DNA of 64,000 nucleotides from Tachypleus tridentatus. Lineage: Eukaryota; Arthropoda; Merostomata; Xiphosura; Limulidae. Positions 12,394 through 27,300 of the stretch are shown here, in pieces (the stretch's first letter is position 1; each line of letters starts with the position of its first letter). The position numbers were made by a program, and so were the translations under genes. The notes below the pieces were generated by a model. It searched no databases. It was not told the DNA's origin and saw nothing but the letters and a program-made list of their open reading frames with translations. The DNA is taken from the NCBI RefSeq assembly GCF_004210375.1, contig NC_134832.1, positions 157,105,592 to 157,169,591 on the forward strand. The letters are read 5' to 3'.

Positions 12394-15300
12394 CTATAGT
12401 AATATTATAAGAAAATTCTTGAAAAAACATCACTTGAAACTAGATATGTTGACTATAACAGGTGTTTGTTAAAATAAACTTTGAAGAATACATTAATACC
12501 GACATTTATGACCATACAAGAAAAATGAAAATATTACAAACATCCTCATTACTTATTAGAAACAAAACCTAAGAACGATATATGTTACTTTTGATACAAA
12601 GCGAACAATAGCTATCCATCTTGTGTTTTCTGTTGTTATAAAGAATACTTGTTATTGTTGTTGCTGGATGGCTTTAGTAACGGAGAAGAGAAAATGTATC
12701 TATCAACATGAACACGAGTTTTGCTTTTTAACACACAGAGTACTATCTGGTCGTCTCATACGTTAATTTTCTTGTGGCTTATATGTACGAATGTAACATT
12801 AATCTGTGAATAAGGCTAAACGACGTTTTCACTTTTTGACTAACTGTAAATAACGTTTGAAATAGATTTTCTTACTACTTTTAGGTTTGAGATTCTACGT
12901 TTATTTCCTTATAAAGATTGCCAGTGTGACATAATGTTTACTATATTTTGTAAGTCTAAAAAACGGCGCTTTAGAAACTAATGGAAATAGAAAGTAGTTA
13001 GGGCTGTGCCCAAGGGATGCCGACTCAAGATTATTATAACTAGTCCATAATGTATACACCCGTTGGCTACCCAACTATTACATAATATATACACTTGTGG
13101 GCTATAAAATTATTACATAATGTGCAAATTACGTTGACGCCTGAGGGTTGCACTATGTTACGTAATAAGCATTAGTGTGCGTAGCTGTCTCAGGATCGTA
13201 GGTCCAGGTATAATGAGCGTGTGAACAACCAGAGGGTGATATAAACCAACATGACATCAACGTTATAGTAACAAAGAAAGTCTTAAAATTAATAATTTAA
13301 TCTGACTTAAATAATGTTACTTTTATAGTTTCGATTTATAATAAAACATTTATCCTGAGTTGTGATTACCAAGGTTTTGTAGGCTGATGGTGTTGCTATA
13401 GGCAGTCGATGTCACCAAGGGTCTATAAGCAGCTGGTTTTACCAAGGTTCTACTGCCGAAGTGTGTTACTAAAGGTAGTGTTTTCGTCAAATACAATTTA
13501 CATATTAGCGCCAATGTTATTAAGTTGTTACAGGCGGATAATGTTTCTACAGGGACACAATGGTACTATTCTTCCATAGAAATGTATACAGATTTTAAAT
13601 CATTTCAACATATGTTTAAAGTTTTTTATGGTCTTACTAGACATATTGGGTGCATTTTACAATGATAGGCTGTGCTTCTCCACTGCTGGCCAAAATCTTA
13701 AGGCCAATGAACATGAAGAAAAAATATGCATTTTGCGTTGTTAGACTCAACCACTTATTTGAGTAGAGCTTCGAAAGATGAAAATAATAAAAGGGAAAAT
13801 CAAAATCGTTTTAGCGTTTAATAGGGAAAATGTGAACACTGAAATTATCCTAAATACTAGCTGGTCAAAAGTTTAAGACCATACCAAAAAGAAGTTCTAA
13901 ACAGGTCTTAGAACAAGAGGTATCAGCAGTGAGTTGCACGGCCGTCATTGCGAATAGCTTCAAACATTCGCTTTGGCATGGTCGATATAAGCGTTTGCAA
14001 AAGGCTGGCTGGAATGTTATTCCAAGTGGTGAAGATGGCTTCACGAAGATCATGCACTGTTTGGAATTGACGTCCATTTTTACAGACTTCCCTTGCCATC
14101 CACTCCCAGACATTTTCAATGGGGTTCAGTTCGGGTGGAAACGCTGGACGGTCCAAAAGAATTACGTTATTCGCCATGAAAAAGTCCTTTGTCCTGCGGG
14201 CATTGTGGACTGTAGCGTTGTAATGCTGAAAGATCCAGTCATTTCCACATATGCGAGGGCTTTCATTCAATAAGGATGCTCTCTCCAACATGGCCCTTAT
14301 ATTCTGAAGTTCCACTGTTCCATGGAAGGAGAAAGCACCTCAGATCATGATGGAACCTCCACTACTGTGTCGTGTATAAAATGTCTCTGGTGAGATATCT
14401 TTATCGTGCCAGTAACGTTGGAAGCCATTTGGACCATTCAGGTTAATTTTTTTTCTCATCAGAGAACAAAACCTTAGTCCACTTTTCTACGTCCCATGTT
14501 TGGTAATTCTCAGCAAAGTTTAACCGAGCTGTTTCATGGTGTGGAAGGAGACGTGGCCGTTGAAGACGTTTACGGTTTTTAAAGCCTTTCTCTCGTAGAT
14601 GCCGTCTTATTGTTCTTGAGCTGCATTCTGCGTCCGTTAGGGCCTTAATCTGGTTCGACGATCGGCTGGTGTCTTGCCGGACAACCCATAGAATCCTCCT
14701 GCTCAAGGTCAGCGAAATTTTCTTGGGCCGACCACTTAAAATTCTCGTTCCGTATCCCTCAGGGTCTTTTGAGAAATTTGCAACAGCAGCTTTACTACGC
14801 CCAATCTCACCAGCGATGGCACGTTGAGAGAGAAAATTCTGCCACGTTCAAAGTCTGTCAACTTTTTAGACTATGCCATGTTTTTATCCAATGTAACACA
14901 GGAGATGTCAGTGGGAGATATTGACAACGCTAATGCTTGAACACAAATTACTAAATTTCGTTTTGTGTTTACCGATTAACGCTGCGTTTCAGTATGGTCA
15001 TAAACTTTTGACCAGCTAGTATTTAGGCTAATTTTATAGTGTTCACATTTTCCTTATTAAATGCTAAAAAAGTTTTTATTTTCCCCTTTCTTATTTTCAT
15101 CTTTCGAAGCCCTACTCAAATAAGTGGTTTAGTCTTACAACGCAAAATGCAAATAAAGGTAGAGGTAACTGACCGGAAGCTGAACACATGTTTGAAAAGG
15201 GTTGTGTAACTGAGTGTCAGAATGTCAGTTACCTCTTCATTTCTTTGTGAACCTGATAACGACCGAAGAAGGTCGAAACGTTGTTCGCTCCTCTACGTAA

Positions 15301-18300
15301 AAATTTTTTTCAACCCAAATGAGCCGTTTTTACATAAGTTTTTTTCTCTACAAGTGGGTTTTCTCGAAAGTACTGATAATTAAAATACAATTATCATTAT
15401 GTTAACCACCGGACTTATAAGAAAACCTATAATGACGATAAAGACAAGACTTATTAGGGATAAGAAGATATATAATGATCTATATACATTAAATCAGTAG
15501 CATTTATACGTGAATAATTATGACGATAAACGTAGGACTAATTAGGGATAAAAACTTAAAGTGTAATAATCATATAGATACATCAAATCAGTAATAGTAT
15601 TGATTCAGGACTTGGTGAAACTCCATTATTACAGAATGGAAAAATAAGCGAAGTTTATGTGAAACGCACACTTGTCTTTGTTTTCCTTTTCTGTAGATTG
15701 GGTATATTTTTAATAAATAAATTATACTGTAGGAACGTAAACTGTAATAGTGATGTATATATGTTAAATAGATACCATTTGCAAAATAATAATAACGATA
15801 ATGAAAACCGTATTTATCTTTAGTAGAAAGAAACAACGTAACAAGATGTAAATCGGCTTATTCAGTATCGATTAACCAGAACACAGGAGGGAACTTAAAG
15901 GGTAATGATAATCTATATACAATAAGTCAGTTATATTTACAAATCAGTAATAATAATGATGAACATAGAACATAGGATCTGACAATGATGTAGGTACACT
16001 ATATATATGGATTAATATTGATGATAATAAATGCAGGAATTAATGGAGTAATAATAATGATGAACATAGAACATAGGATCTGACAGTGATGTAGGTACAC
16101 TATATATATGGATTAATATTGATGATAATAAATGCAGGAATTAATGGAGTAATAATAATGATGAACATAGAACATAGGATCTGACAGTGATGTAGGTACA
16201 CTATATATATGGATTAATATTGATGATAATAAATGCAGGAATTAATGGAGTAATAATAATGAACTACGTACATTACATCAGTAAAATATTAGTAATAATA
16301 ATGAACTGTGTACATTACATCAGTAAAATATTTGTAATAATAATGAACTATGTACATTACATCAGTAAAATATTAGTAATAATAATGAACTACGTACATT
16401 ACATCAGTAAAATATTAGTAATAATAATGAACTGTGTACTTTACATCAGTAAAATATTAGTAATAATAATAAACTATGTACATTACATCAGTAAAATATT
16501 AGTAATAATAATAAACTATGTACATTACATCAGTAAAATATTAGTAATAATAATGAACTATGTACTTTACATCAGTAAAATATTAGTAATAATAATGAAC
16601 TGTTTACATAACATCAGTAAAATATAAGTAATAATAATGAACTGTGTAAATTACATCAGAAAAATATTAGTAATAAGGATGAACTGTGTACTTTACATCA
16701 GTAAAATATTAGTAATAATAATGAACCATGTACATTACATCAGTAAAATATTAGTAATAATAATGAACTATGTACTTTACATCAGTAAAATATTAGTAAT
16801 AATAATGAACCGTGTACATAACATCAGTAAAATATTAGTAATAATAATGAACCATGTACATTACATCAGAAAAATATTAGTAATAATAATGAACCATGTA
16901 CATTACATCAGTAAAATATTAGTAATAATAATGAACCATGTACATTACATCAGAAAAATATTAGTAATAATAATGAACCGTGTACATTATATCAGTAAAA
17001 TATTAGTAATAATAATGAACCATGTACATTACATCAGAAAAATATTAGTAATAATAATGAACCGTGTACATTATATCAGTAAAGTATTAGTAATAATAAT
17101 GAACCATGTACATTACATCATTAAAATATTAGTAATAATAATGAACCGTGTACATAACATCAGTAAAATATTAGTAATATTAAAATAGTTGTGACGATAA
17201 ATACATTTCTGTTTAAGGATAGGAACGTAAACATTCGTTAAAATAGTGATATTTATAAATCAATAATGAATATAATCTCTGTTCTTCTTATGGTTTTTTC
17301 TGGGAATACTATTGAAGTATTGAATAAGATTGATCAGCACGTCACAAAATTAAAAGTTTGATTATTTTTATATTTAGAAGTGTTGGTATAACTTGAACTG
17401 AAAAACTAGTAAAATGCGGAATGTTTGTATGAAATATGCTAGTGAATTAGAAACATCACAAAACAGCTTTTATATTTACTTAGATGCTTTAGAAATATAA
17501 ATATATTATTTTATGTTTATGATATTATTATTGATAGAAAAATGTTGAAAACAAAATATTTAAATCAGTATTATTACACTGCACAACAAAGTTTTTGCTT
17601 CTTGAATACTATTGAGTGTTCCTTGTAGATTTTTGGCTGCTGATCACGAAAATCACATCCAAATTTGCCCATCACGTACCGTTTCATCGAAATCTTCAGT
17701 TTTGCTACAATGGAAAAACGATATCAGGGCAACTGGAATCCGTCAATGCTTGCTGACTACTGTTGGACACTGTAATATGATGCACCGGACATTGAATACA
17801 AACGAAAATCAGGAGCAAAACACTTTTAATTATGTTGAACTTAATAGCATATTAGAAACATAAACACAATTAAATATATTATTGCCGGTAAACAGTTAAC
17901 TGTCTATTTCTCAGAGTTCATACGTGATGAAGCAAAACCAAAACTATATTTGTGCATACCCACCAGGTACCTGTCACAATCAGCAAAAAACATTCAGGAA
18001 GCAAAACTTTTCAAAAAAATTGTTGTGCAGTGTTATCGAAACAGATAGAATACATACAATAATAATAGAAAGTGTTACCTGAAAACTTGCGTGATAATTG
18101 TATGTTATGCTCTCTTCCGTATCAGGTTCAACAGAAACAAGCAGGACTTGCTTGCTGAAACATAGTTGAGTTACAAATAAAGTTTAAAATAGCTAAAATT
18201 GGAATACAAATATTGTAAACATTTACTGGGCTGAAAGCGATTATGGGTAGTTTTTATTATTTAACACTTTGACTTTCTTATACAAACCACTGATGCAGTT

Positions 18301-21300
18301 TAAAAAAAAAGACCGTGAGAAAATAAAAATGTTTGATTGAAAGCTTTCATTCATAACAGTTAACTGTTTTTTGATCAAGTAGCCTTACAGCCAACAAGCA
18401 TTTCAAAGAAAGTCTATCATTATAGCACAATTTATAAGAAAAATTTCATAAGACTTAGTCATGATAACATCGTATTCATTAGTCATGATAACATCGTATT
18501 CATTAGTCATGATAACATCGTATTCATTAACCAAATTTTAGATACATCACGTCAGTATCGTGACCAAATATATCAGGAACTGTGTTGATATTAGTATTTT
18601 TATTTGTGTAGAACAATCCACTTCCTACCATGCAATAGTCTCTTTCTTGTTGTCCAGTATATAATTAACAATGGTTCGAAAATCGCGCAGTTTACAGCTT
18701 CATCAGGCGGCACTGGTATATGAAAGTTGACCATAGGTGGCGTCTCTAGCTAGTTAACCTTGAAATAATATTTGTTTATCTCTTGACTTCATTTGGAATT
18801 GAAGTTAAATCTGATTTGAAGGACTGATACAAATTACCCTAATGCTAACGTATAATCATATTCAATACTATTTGATGCACTTTTAATGCGAAGCTATGCT
18901 ATGCACCCACCCACTAATTAGTTTTTTTTTTAATATGCTATTTTTCATCATTTTAAGTTTGGATGCAAATAGGGCTATAAATTACAATACTCAACTCTCC
19001 CTTCCACTAATCCTCACAACATCTGTACTTACTATATATTTGTAATATTGTTTTTCATGAGGAAGACAACTTGTAATGTTGTGAGAAAGACCGTTGATTT
19101 TCTTGTTAGTTAATTGGGAATGACATAACAGTTCAGAGTTGTCATGTTCTTTGAACAAATATAGATTGATAATACATAGGCTTCTCTACTGAACACAAAT
19201 GAATACATTTGCACCACAAATTAAAAACAAATTTGCACAGAATAAAAAAAGATTTACCAGACTTCTATGTTTATTTAGATTTAAACTTTTAGTTTTAGAA
19301 CAGGTGACTTAGAAACGTTTAGGATATCTGATGTGACTTAAACCTTGGAGTCCAATGTGCCTTAAATTTTGAGGACGTTAGGGTTTGTTTAAAATGATAG
19401 TTGAAGCATTTAGATTGTCTGTTTTACTTTTACCTTGATGTGTTAGGTTATGCTTCATTTGAATTTTTATCTTACTTTATTTTAACTTACAGGGGAGAAG
19501 TATAATGATCTGATATGAGATACTAAAATATTTTCAAACATATTTTAGAACTATACAAATCCATAAGACACACCTGCCTTTTCACAGTTTGTATTGTATT
19601 GTGTGTTGGTTTTTCTTTCTAATTGTAGATTGCTGAACTTATACATCTGCATAATATCTAAAAATATATATAATGACAAACTCGGTTTGTGATTAGGAAG
19701 AAACAATTCATAGCTTGATACCCTTAAGCCTCCCGTTAGATGACTCTATCTGATTACACTTGGGTAAATTAACAAGCCAGAAATACTAAATAGATGTAAA
19801 GGTAAAAATTTGGTGATGTGACCAAAGGTTATCGTAGTAAAGGAGTTTCAGTCTGAAATGAGGATAGAGAGATTTGTAGAATTCAACTTATAATACATAG
19901 ACTACTTCATTTGCTGCATAAATCATAAGTAACTATCATACCTCAACTGTGAACTTAGAGAGTGAATGTCATCTGGTGCACACAAAAGATTGATAAAGCT
20001 CCCACTTCACGTTGAGCCTCGAAAATAGAGCTGAAGTAAATGAGGTTTGCTTGAGTAGCAGGCAAACTAGATTAACTGTGATGGATATTTATACCACAGA
20101 TATATATATATACCAAGAGAAGTATAACCCCGTTTTATTTGGATGTCACCTACAGAGTAAAGGAGAGAATTATCAGTGGTTGACACAATAATAGTTGTCT
20201 TGATAACATAAGAAATGGTGAGCTTTTGTGCAAGGAATCAGTGATCAATGGAGAGAGCTTATCCAGAAACTGACGCCAATAAACCAAAGGTCAGAGACAA
20301 CAGCTCTTATTGAATGACAGCTACCAGTAGGAACTGCACCATCAGAAGATGTGAGATCTTACCTAGGATGGTAATGATAAGCTAACAGAGAGTCTGTTCA
20401 GGAGAGAAGTATCAAACCATCAGAGGAGTTAGAAGTAAGGTAATATTGATGGATAATGTTATCCAATGTGAACTGAACAACAGAGTAAGTACATAATATC
20501 AAGATGAAATGTGGACCAGGAAAGATATTTCCTTGATATTGGAGGTGAATTTCCGAGGCAATCACAGAATAAAGAGTGATTAGAGGTTGAGCATGAATAT
20601 ATTCAATACCATTTTTGCATCCTCAAAATAGAGAATTAACACGTGCCTGAATGGGGTTACAGTCACTTCAGACTCAACTGTGCTCATTATACTGAGCATA
20701 CCTATTTACGATGACACCATGTGAACCTGAAATTATACAAAGCAGATAGTACCACAGTTCAAGTGGACACTTACAGAAGACTTGATCCATTTCTTTAACG
20801 GTTTTGAAAAGTTATTTTTTAACATTGCTGATTTCACTAGCAGCCAATACAATGATGAGCCTGGATGGTTCTATACACGACACCATCCACTGAAGCACTG
20901 AACCATTAAGTAAGCTGAATTTAAGTCTTGTAGAAATTGTGTACTTTTGCTAGTAATGATATTTGTATGGGAAGGGTCCCCTACAATGACACCAGCAGTA
21001 AGTAAAAACGGCCTTAGAACGATTTCTAAGTAAGAAGAAGAGAAACCACTTCAGGGTAAAATTATTATGATTAAAGCATATCAGTTCTATTGATGTTATA
21101 TAAGACTGTTTCAGTCATATGATTAAAACATATCAGTTGTAATGATGTTATATAAGACTGTTTCAGTCATATGATTAAAGCATATCAGTTGTAATGATGT
21201 TATATAAGACTGTTTCAGTCATATGATTAAAACATATCAGTTGTAATGATGTTATATAAGACTGTTTCAGTCATATGATTAAAACATATCAGTTGTAATG

Positions 21301-24300
21301 ATGTTATATAAGACTGTTTCAGTCATATGATTAAAGCATATCAGTTGTAATGATGTTATATAAGACTGTTTCAGTCATATGATTAAAGCATATCAGTTGT
21401 AATGATGTTATATAAGACTGTTTCAGTCATATGATTAAAACATATCAGTTGTAATGATGTTATATAAGACTGTTTCAGTCATATGATTAAAACATATCAG
21501 TTGTAATGATGTTATATAAGACTGTTTCAGTCATATGATTAAAGCATATCAGTTGTAATGATGTTATATAAGACTGTTTCAGTCATATGATTAAAGCATA
21601 TCAGTTGTAATGATGTTATATAAGACTGTTTCAGTCATATGATTAAAGCATATCAGTTGTAATGATGTTATATAAGACTGTTTCAGTCATATGATTAAAG
21701 CATATCAGTTGTAATGATGTTATATAAGACTGTTTCAGTCATATGATTAAAGCATATCAGTTGTAATGATGTTATATAAGACTGTTTCAGTCATATGATT
21801 AAAACATATCAGTTGTAATGATGTTATATAAGACTGTTTCAGTCATATGATTAAAGCATATCAGTTGTAATGATGTTATATAAGACTGTTTCAGTCATAT
21901 GATTAAAACATATCAGTTGTAATGATGTTATATAAGACTGTTTCAGTCATATGATTAAAGCATATCAGTTGTAATGATGTTATATAAGACTGTTTCAGTC
22001 ATATGATTAAAGCATATCAGTTGTAATGATGTTATATAAGACTGTTTCAGTCATATGATTAAAGCATATCAGTTGTAATGATGTTATATAAGACTGTTTC
22101 AGTCATATGATTAAAGCATATCAGTTGTAATGATGTTATATAAGACTGTTTCAGTCATATGATTAAAGCATATCAGTTGTAATGATGTTATATAAGACTG
22201 TTTCAGTCATATGATTAAAGCATATCAGTTGTAATGATGTTATATAAGACTGTTTCAGTCATATGATTAAAGCATATCAGTTGTAATGATGTTATATAAG
22301 ACTGTTTCAGTCATATGATTAAAGCATATCAGTTGTAATGATGTTATATAAGACTGTTTCAGTCAAATAACTGAAAAGAAATGTGAAAGTAATTTGTTGT
22401 AGTACTTTTTTTCTATGGCCTGCTATATTAAAGCTAGTGTTCCTATTGTGTTTGAACTCAGTTTAGGTTGGAATCATAAATCTCACCTCAATGTGTCGTG
22501 GCACAAGCTAACTAGTATCTATCACACAAGCGTTACGTTCTAATGACTATATAAGATACAAACGTATCTATTTTTTATGTTGTAATTGCTACATCAATTA
22601 TAAACTTGTGTATCTTTATGTTCTAATGAATATATCAGTTACAATTATATCCGTTCTGTATATATTAATGACAGTACCAGTTACAAACACACCTGTTCTT
22701 TATTTAAACCGTATTAGATATGAACCGATAAAGTGTATACCTAATATCCGCATTTCAAAGTTGATAAAAGCTAACTTATGTAACAAATATACTTTCAAAT
22801 TATAGTTGTTATAAATGAAGCCTATATCTACATTCTGATATAGATAACAAAATTTATGCCTTAAAGAAATATTAGTTCTAACTAGCCACAACTTATGAGG
22901 AAAAAGTAAAACCTTACTTGACGAAATCCTTGCTAAGTTTCCATCCGTATGATATATTCATCACGTATACCCAGAAATCCAATATATAGGTATACTGCAG
23001 AAAATAGTTGAAATGCTTAGTGTTATACACTACAGTTATGATATAGAATAAAACAAATTGGATGGTTAAAACAAGTAACGCAACTACAATTTAGTACCGT
23101 ATAACAGAGAACATTCTGGTATTGCATTAAATAACAATTTTCGAATTTTATCGGCAAATCTGCAGACTAACTTTACCAAAGTAGGAATTTTGTGTATTGT
23201 ACTTGTGAACTGTTGAAAACAGAAAAGCTATGCAACAAAACATTAAGAAAAAAATAACATCATCCAGTTGTTCGTAATATGTTGCACTAAATACTAATTT
23301 GTAATTAAACAAACGAAACCTCAGAATTTGAGATTACTATGGTAAAAATACTAGGTTGTACAGAAATAAATGTCAGAATTCTTATGATGACATTTAGAAC
23401 TCAATATTGAGTAACTTATCGTTGGTTGGTTAGTTTAATACAAGGTTTGTGACTTAGAATGTGTCTTAATTGTTTGCTGTTTTAACGATTAAGTTTCACA
23501 ATCCTTAGGGCAGCATGGACAAATATGACTTTCGTCGTATTTTCCTTTATGACTTCAAACTTGGACGAAAAGCTACCGAAACTACATAGGAACATCAACG
23601 AGGCATTCGGCCATGGATCTGTTACTAAACGTACAGTTTGGCATTGGTTACAAAGGTTTCGACATGTAGATGAAAGTCATGAAGATCATGAAAGTCGTGG
23701 AAGGAAGCCATCCTTAGATGAAAACACATTAAGTTGAGACAGACCCTCACACAACAGTATGTGAGCTTGCAGAAAAGTTATGCACAATCAAATCAGGCAT
23801 CACCAATCAACTGAGTGTAGTTGGAAAGATGAAAAAGTTGGATAAATGGATTCTGCATGAGCTGACTGAAGGTCAACAAAATCGGCGTTATAAGACCTGT
23901 CAAGGATGACGCTCCAAAAATTGCAGTAATTCGGAATCCAGGTTCTGCCTCATCTACCTTACTCTCCAGACCTTTTCCTTACAGATTTTCATTTTTTCAA
24001 GCACGTTTTGAACAATAAACGCTTTAAAAACCAGGCAGCTGCAGAAGAAGCTTTCAGGGAGTTCACTGACTATAGAAACTCTAATTTTTACAGCAGGAGC
24101 ATAAACAGCATTGTTACACGTTAACAAAAGTGTGTTGAAGCAAATGATGCTTACTTTGATTAAAACATGTTTTACAACACTGATTTATACTTTCCAAACT
24201 TTGCAGTTCGTAAACAACATTTATTTATGGATAATATCGTATTACATTTACTTACGTTACAATTTAGAGTTACTTGTCAAAGAAAATTAAAATAATTAAA

Positions 24301-27300
24301 TTGTTTTCTATTGTTTTATATTAAACTGACCATAAGTTTATTCTTTTAGAATTTATTTTGAACAAGGAGTAAGAAGTTAAATTATTTTTATCTTGAAGAA
24401 AGTGGAGAAGGTATTATTTTATTTATCTTAAACAAGGTGTGAAAGGTTCTTACTTTATTTATCTTGAACATGGTGTGAGATGTTATGTTATTTATTTTGA
24501 ACAAGGTGTGAGAGTTCATTCCATTTATAATGAAAGGTATTTTGAAATGTGTTACATATGAGACACATTTAAAACAAACTAAATATATAACAAGTACTTT
24601 TCATTAATTTACTAAGATTGTCTGATTTTAATTATTTACGTTACCTTGTAACTTTCGTAAGGTAGAGGCCAAATTCTGGTTTTTTCTTTAACTCTATAAG
24701 TTAGCTTCCTAAGTAAATAAATCATCAAAAAATTAAAACACAGGGAAGGATTTAAGACCAAGAAGCATTTCACAAAAAAAAATCTTAATAAAGAAAGATT
24801 TTAATACTTAAAAAAATAGAAACAAGTGTAATAATCTTAAACAATGTTAATTAGAAAGAATTGAATAAGACGCTCAAAGGAAACAGTTTTGTCTTTGATC
24901 ATTTGAGCCTTTGAGTTTTAAGGAATGGTGTACTAATTAATAAAAAGGTAAGTACAACTGAATTATTTCAGTATTGTAATGTTACATTGTCTGGTTTAAA
25001 TTAAAGAAAAATATAAGTACTCCGATCTATAAATGGCCAGCGTGTTAAGGCGTGCGACGCGTAATCTGAGGGTCGCGGGTTCGCATCCCTATCGCGCCAA
25101 ACATGCTTGCCCTTTCAGCCGTGTGGGGGCTATAATGTTACAGTCAATCTCACTATTCGTTGGTAACAGAGTAGCTTAAGAGTTGGCGGTGGGTGGTGAT
25201 GACTAGTTTCCTTCCCTCTAGTCTTACAATACTAAATTAGGAACGGCTAGCGCAGATAGCCTTCGTGTAGCTTTGTGCGAAATTCAAAAACAAACAAACC
25301 GATCTATATATATTACTGATGAGAAATAATGTGATTGTTTAAGCTATCGTAGATTATATATTTCCCCAGTAGGTGTCATTGTTTTATAAAGTTTTTAAGT
25401 AACTTTTGCAATGAAGTAACCAAGTTATTAAAAGTATTATAGAATCTTCGAATAACCTGATTTGACACAAGACGTGAATATTATAATTATGAAAAGCCTC
25501 AAAGTTAATTACATTCTAGGAATCTGACAACATGATTTTAATATAAATGTCAACTGTGTGAAAAATTGTGTTATATCTGAGAAAAAGTCACCAACTTCTC
25601 AATTTAAAATGGGATCTATCTTCAGGTATTTTAAACTATGGAAAACTATTTAGATAAAGAAGCTGACCCCAGGCAATCATCTTACAGGTGAGTAAGTTTC
25701 TCAGTTAGATATTGTATGCTTAGTGAGAAAACAGATTACCGTAAGATAAATTTAAACCGTGGTAACAGTATCTTTTACTGTGGACAATCCCTGAGTTTAG
25801 TTTTAGGTTTTATTGTTTCTGAAAATAAAATTTGTTAGTTAAAAGCTCATATCCAAAAACTATTCAAACTACACATTATTTTTAATACAGCACTAAAATA
25901 AGGATTCTGTTATTTTGTTTTCAGTATTTGATAATTTTCTAATTAAATTATCCCATTACAGCTTCCTGCAACATATCATAATTCATTAAAGAAGATTAAG
26001 TCATAGGTAAGAAGGACCAACATTAGAGATATCAACTGAGGCGACATATTTAACTTCCTGGTGTTTACAATGCGTTAATTGTGGTCTACAAACTGTTAAA
26101 ATATGCAATAAGTACTACTTGTACAAACAAGTTAGGTTGTGTTTAATTACAGTGTTGAAATAGATAAATCATGCAATAAGTTTTATATGTATAATCAAGT
26201 TAGGTCGTGTTTAATTACAGTGTACAAAATAGATAAATCATGCAATAAGTTTTATATGTATAATCAAGTTAGGTCGTGTTTAATTACAGTGTTGAAATAG
26301 ATAAATCATGCAATAAGTTTTATATGTATAATCAAGTTAGGTTGTGTTTAATTACAGTGTACAAATAGATAAATCATGCAATAAGTTTTATATGTATAAT
26401 CAAGTTAGGTCGTGTTTAATTACAGTGTACAAATAGATAAATCATGCAATAAGTTTTATATGTATAATCAAGTTAGGTCGTGTTTAATTACAGTGTACAA
26501 ATAGATAAATCATGCAATAAGTTTTATATGTATAATCAAGTTAGGTCGTGTTTAATTACAGTGTACAAATAGATAAATCATGCAATAAGTTTTATATGTA
26601 TAATCAAGTTAGGTCGTGTTTAATTACAGTGTTGAAATAGATAAATCATGCAATAAGTTTTATATGTATAATCAAGTTAGGTCGTGTTTAATTACAGTGT
26701 ACAAATAGATAAATCATGCAATAAGTTTTATATGTATAATCAAGTTAGGTCGTGTTTAATTACAGTGTACAAATAGATAAATCATGCAATAAGTTTTATA
26801 TGTATAATCAAGTTAGGTCGTGTTTAATTACAGTGTACAAATAGCTATGTACCGTGTATATAAACAAGATAAGTTTAATGAAGTTACATTATTGTTAACT
26901 ATGGTGTATAAAAAGGTATGTGATGAACAAAGTACTCAGTGTATAAACATGTTATTATATGTTTCATTATGTGGTATCATAAAAACAGTTACCGTATTTT
27001 CCGGTTAGTAAGCCGAATCGCCGAATAAGCCGAGGCCAATTTTCAGCTCTGAAAATGAGGATTTTTGCTTATTACCGCCCAATAAGCCGAAGCCATTTTT
27101 AAGAAGTGACAAGTTTCTTCAAAATGATTTCTTAGTCTCGTTTCAGCGTCAGCATGCATGTTGTGTGTGATCATTGGCGTTCTGTAGTAACGCAGAACGT
27201 GTCGTATTGAGACAGAGATGGAATCAATATGTCATTCGTTATTGGCTCCACTCACTGTAATTAGGTAACCAATGAAATTCCAGAAAAAACGTTTCACTGT

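Noticed and set aside
16220..17188. Two plus-strand ORFs of 135 and 183 codons with 14-residue repeats
   Set aside because: They arise because the 42-bp minisatellite period is divisible by three. No start context, domain or splice support.
25032..25110. tRNA gene
   Set aside because: A-box and B-box are present, but the sequence continues into a SINE body and tail with target duplications, and the cloverleaf is incomplete. The same applies to the other SINE heads.
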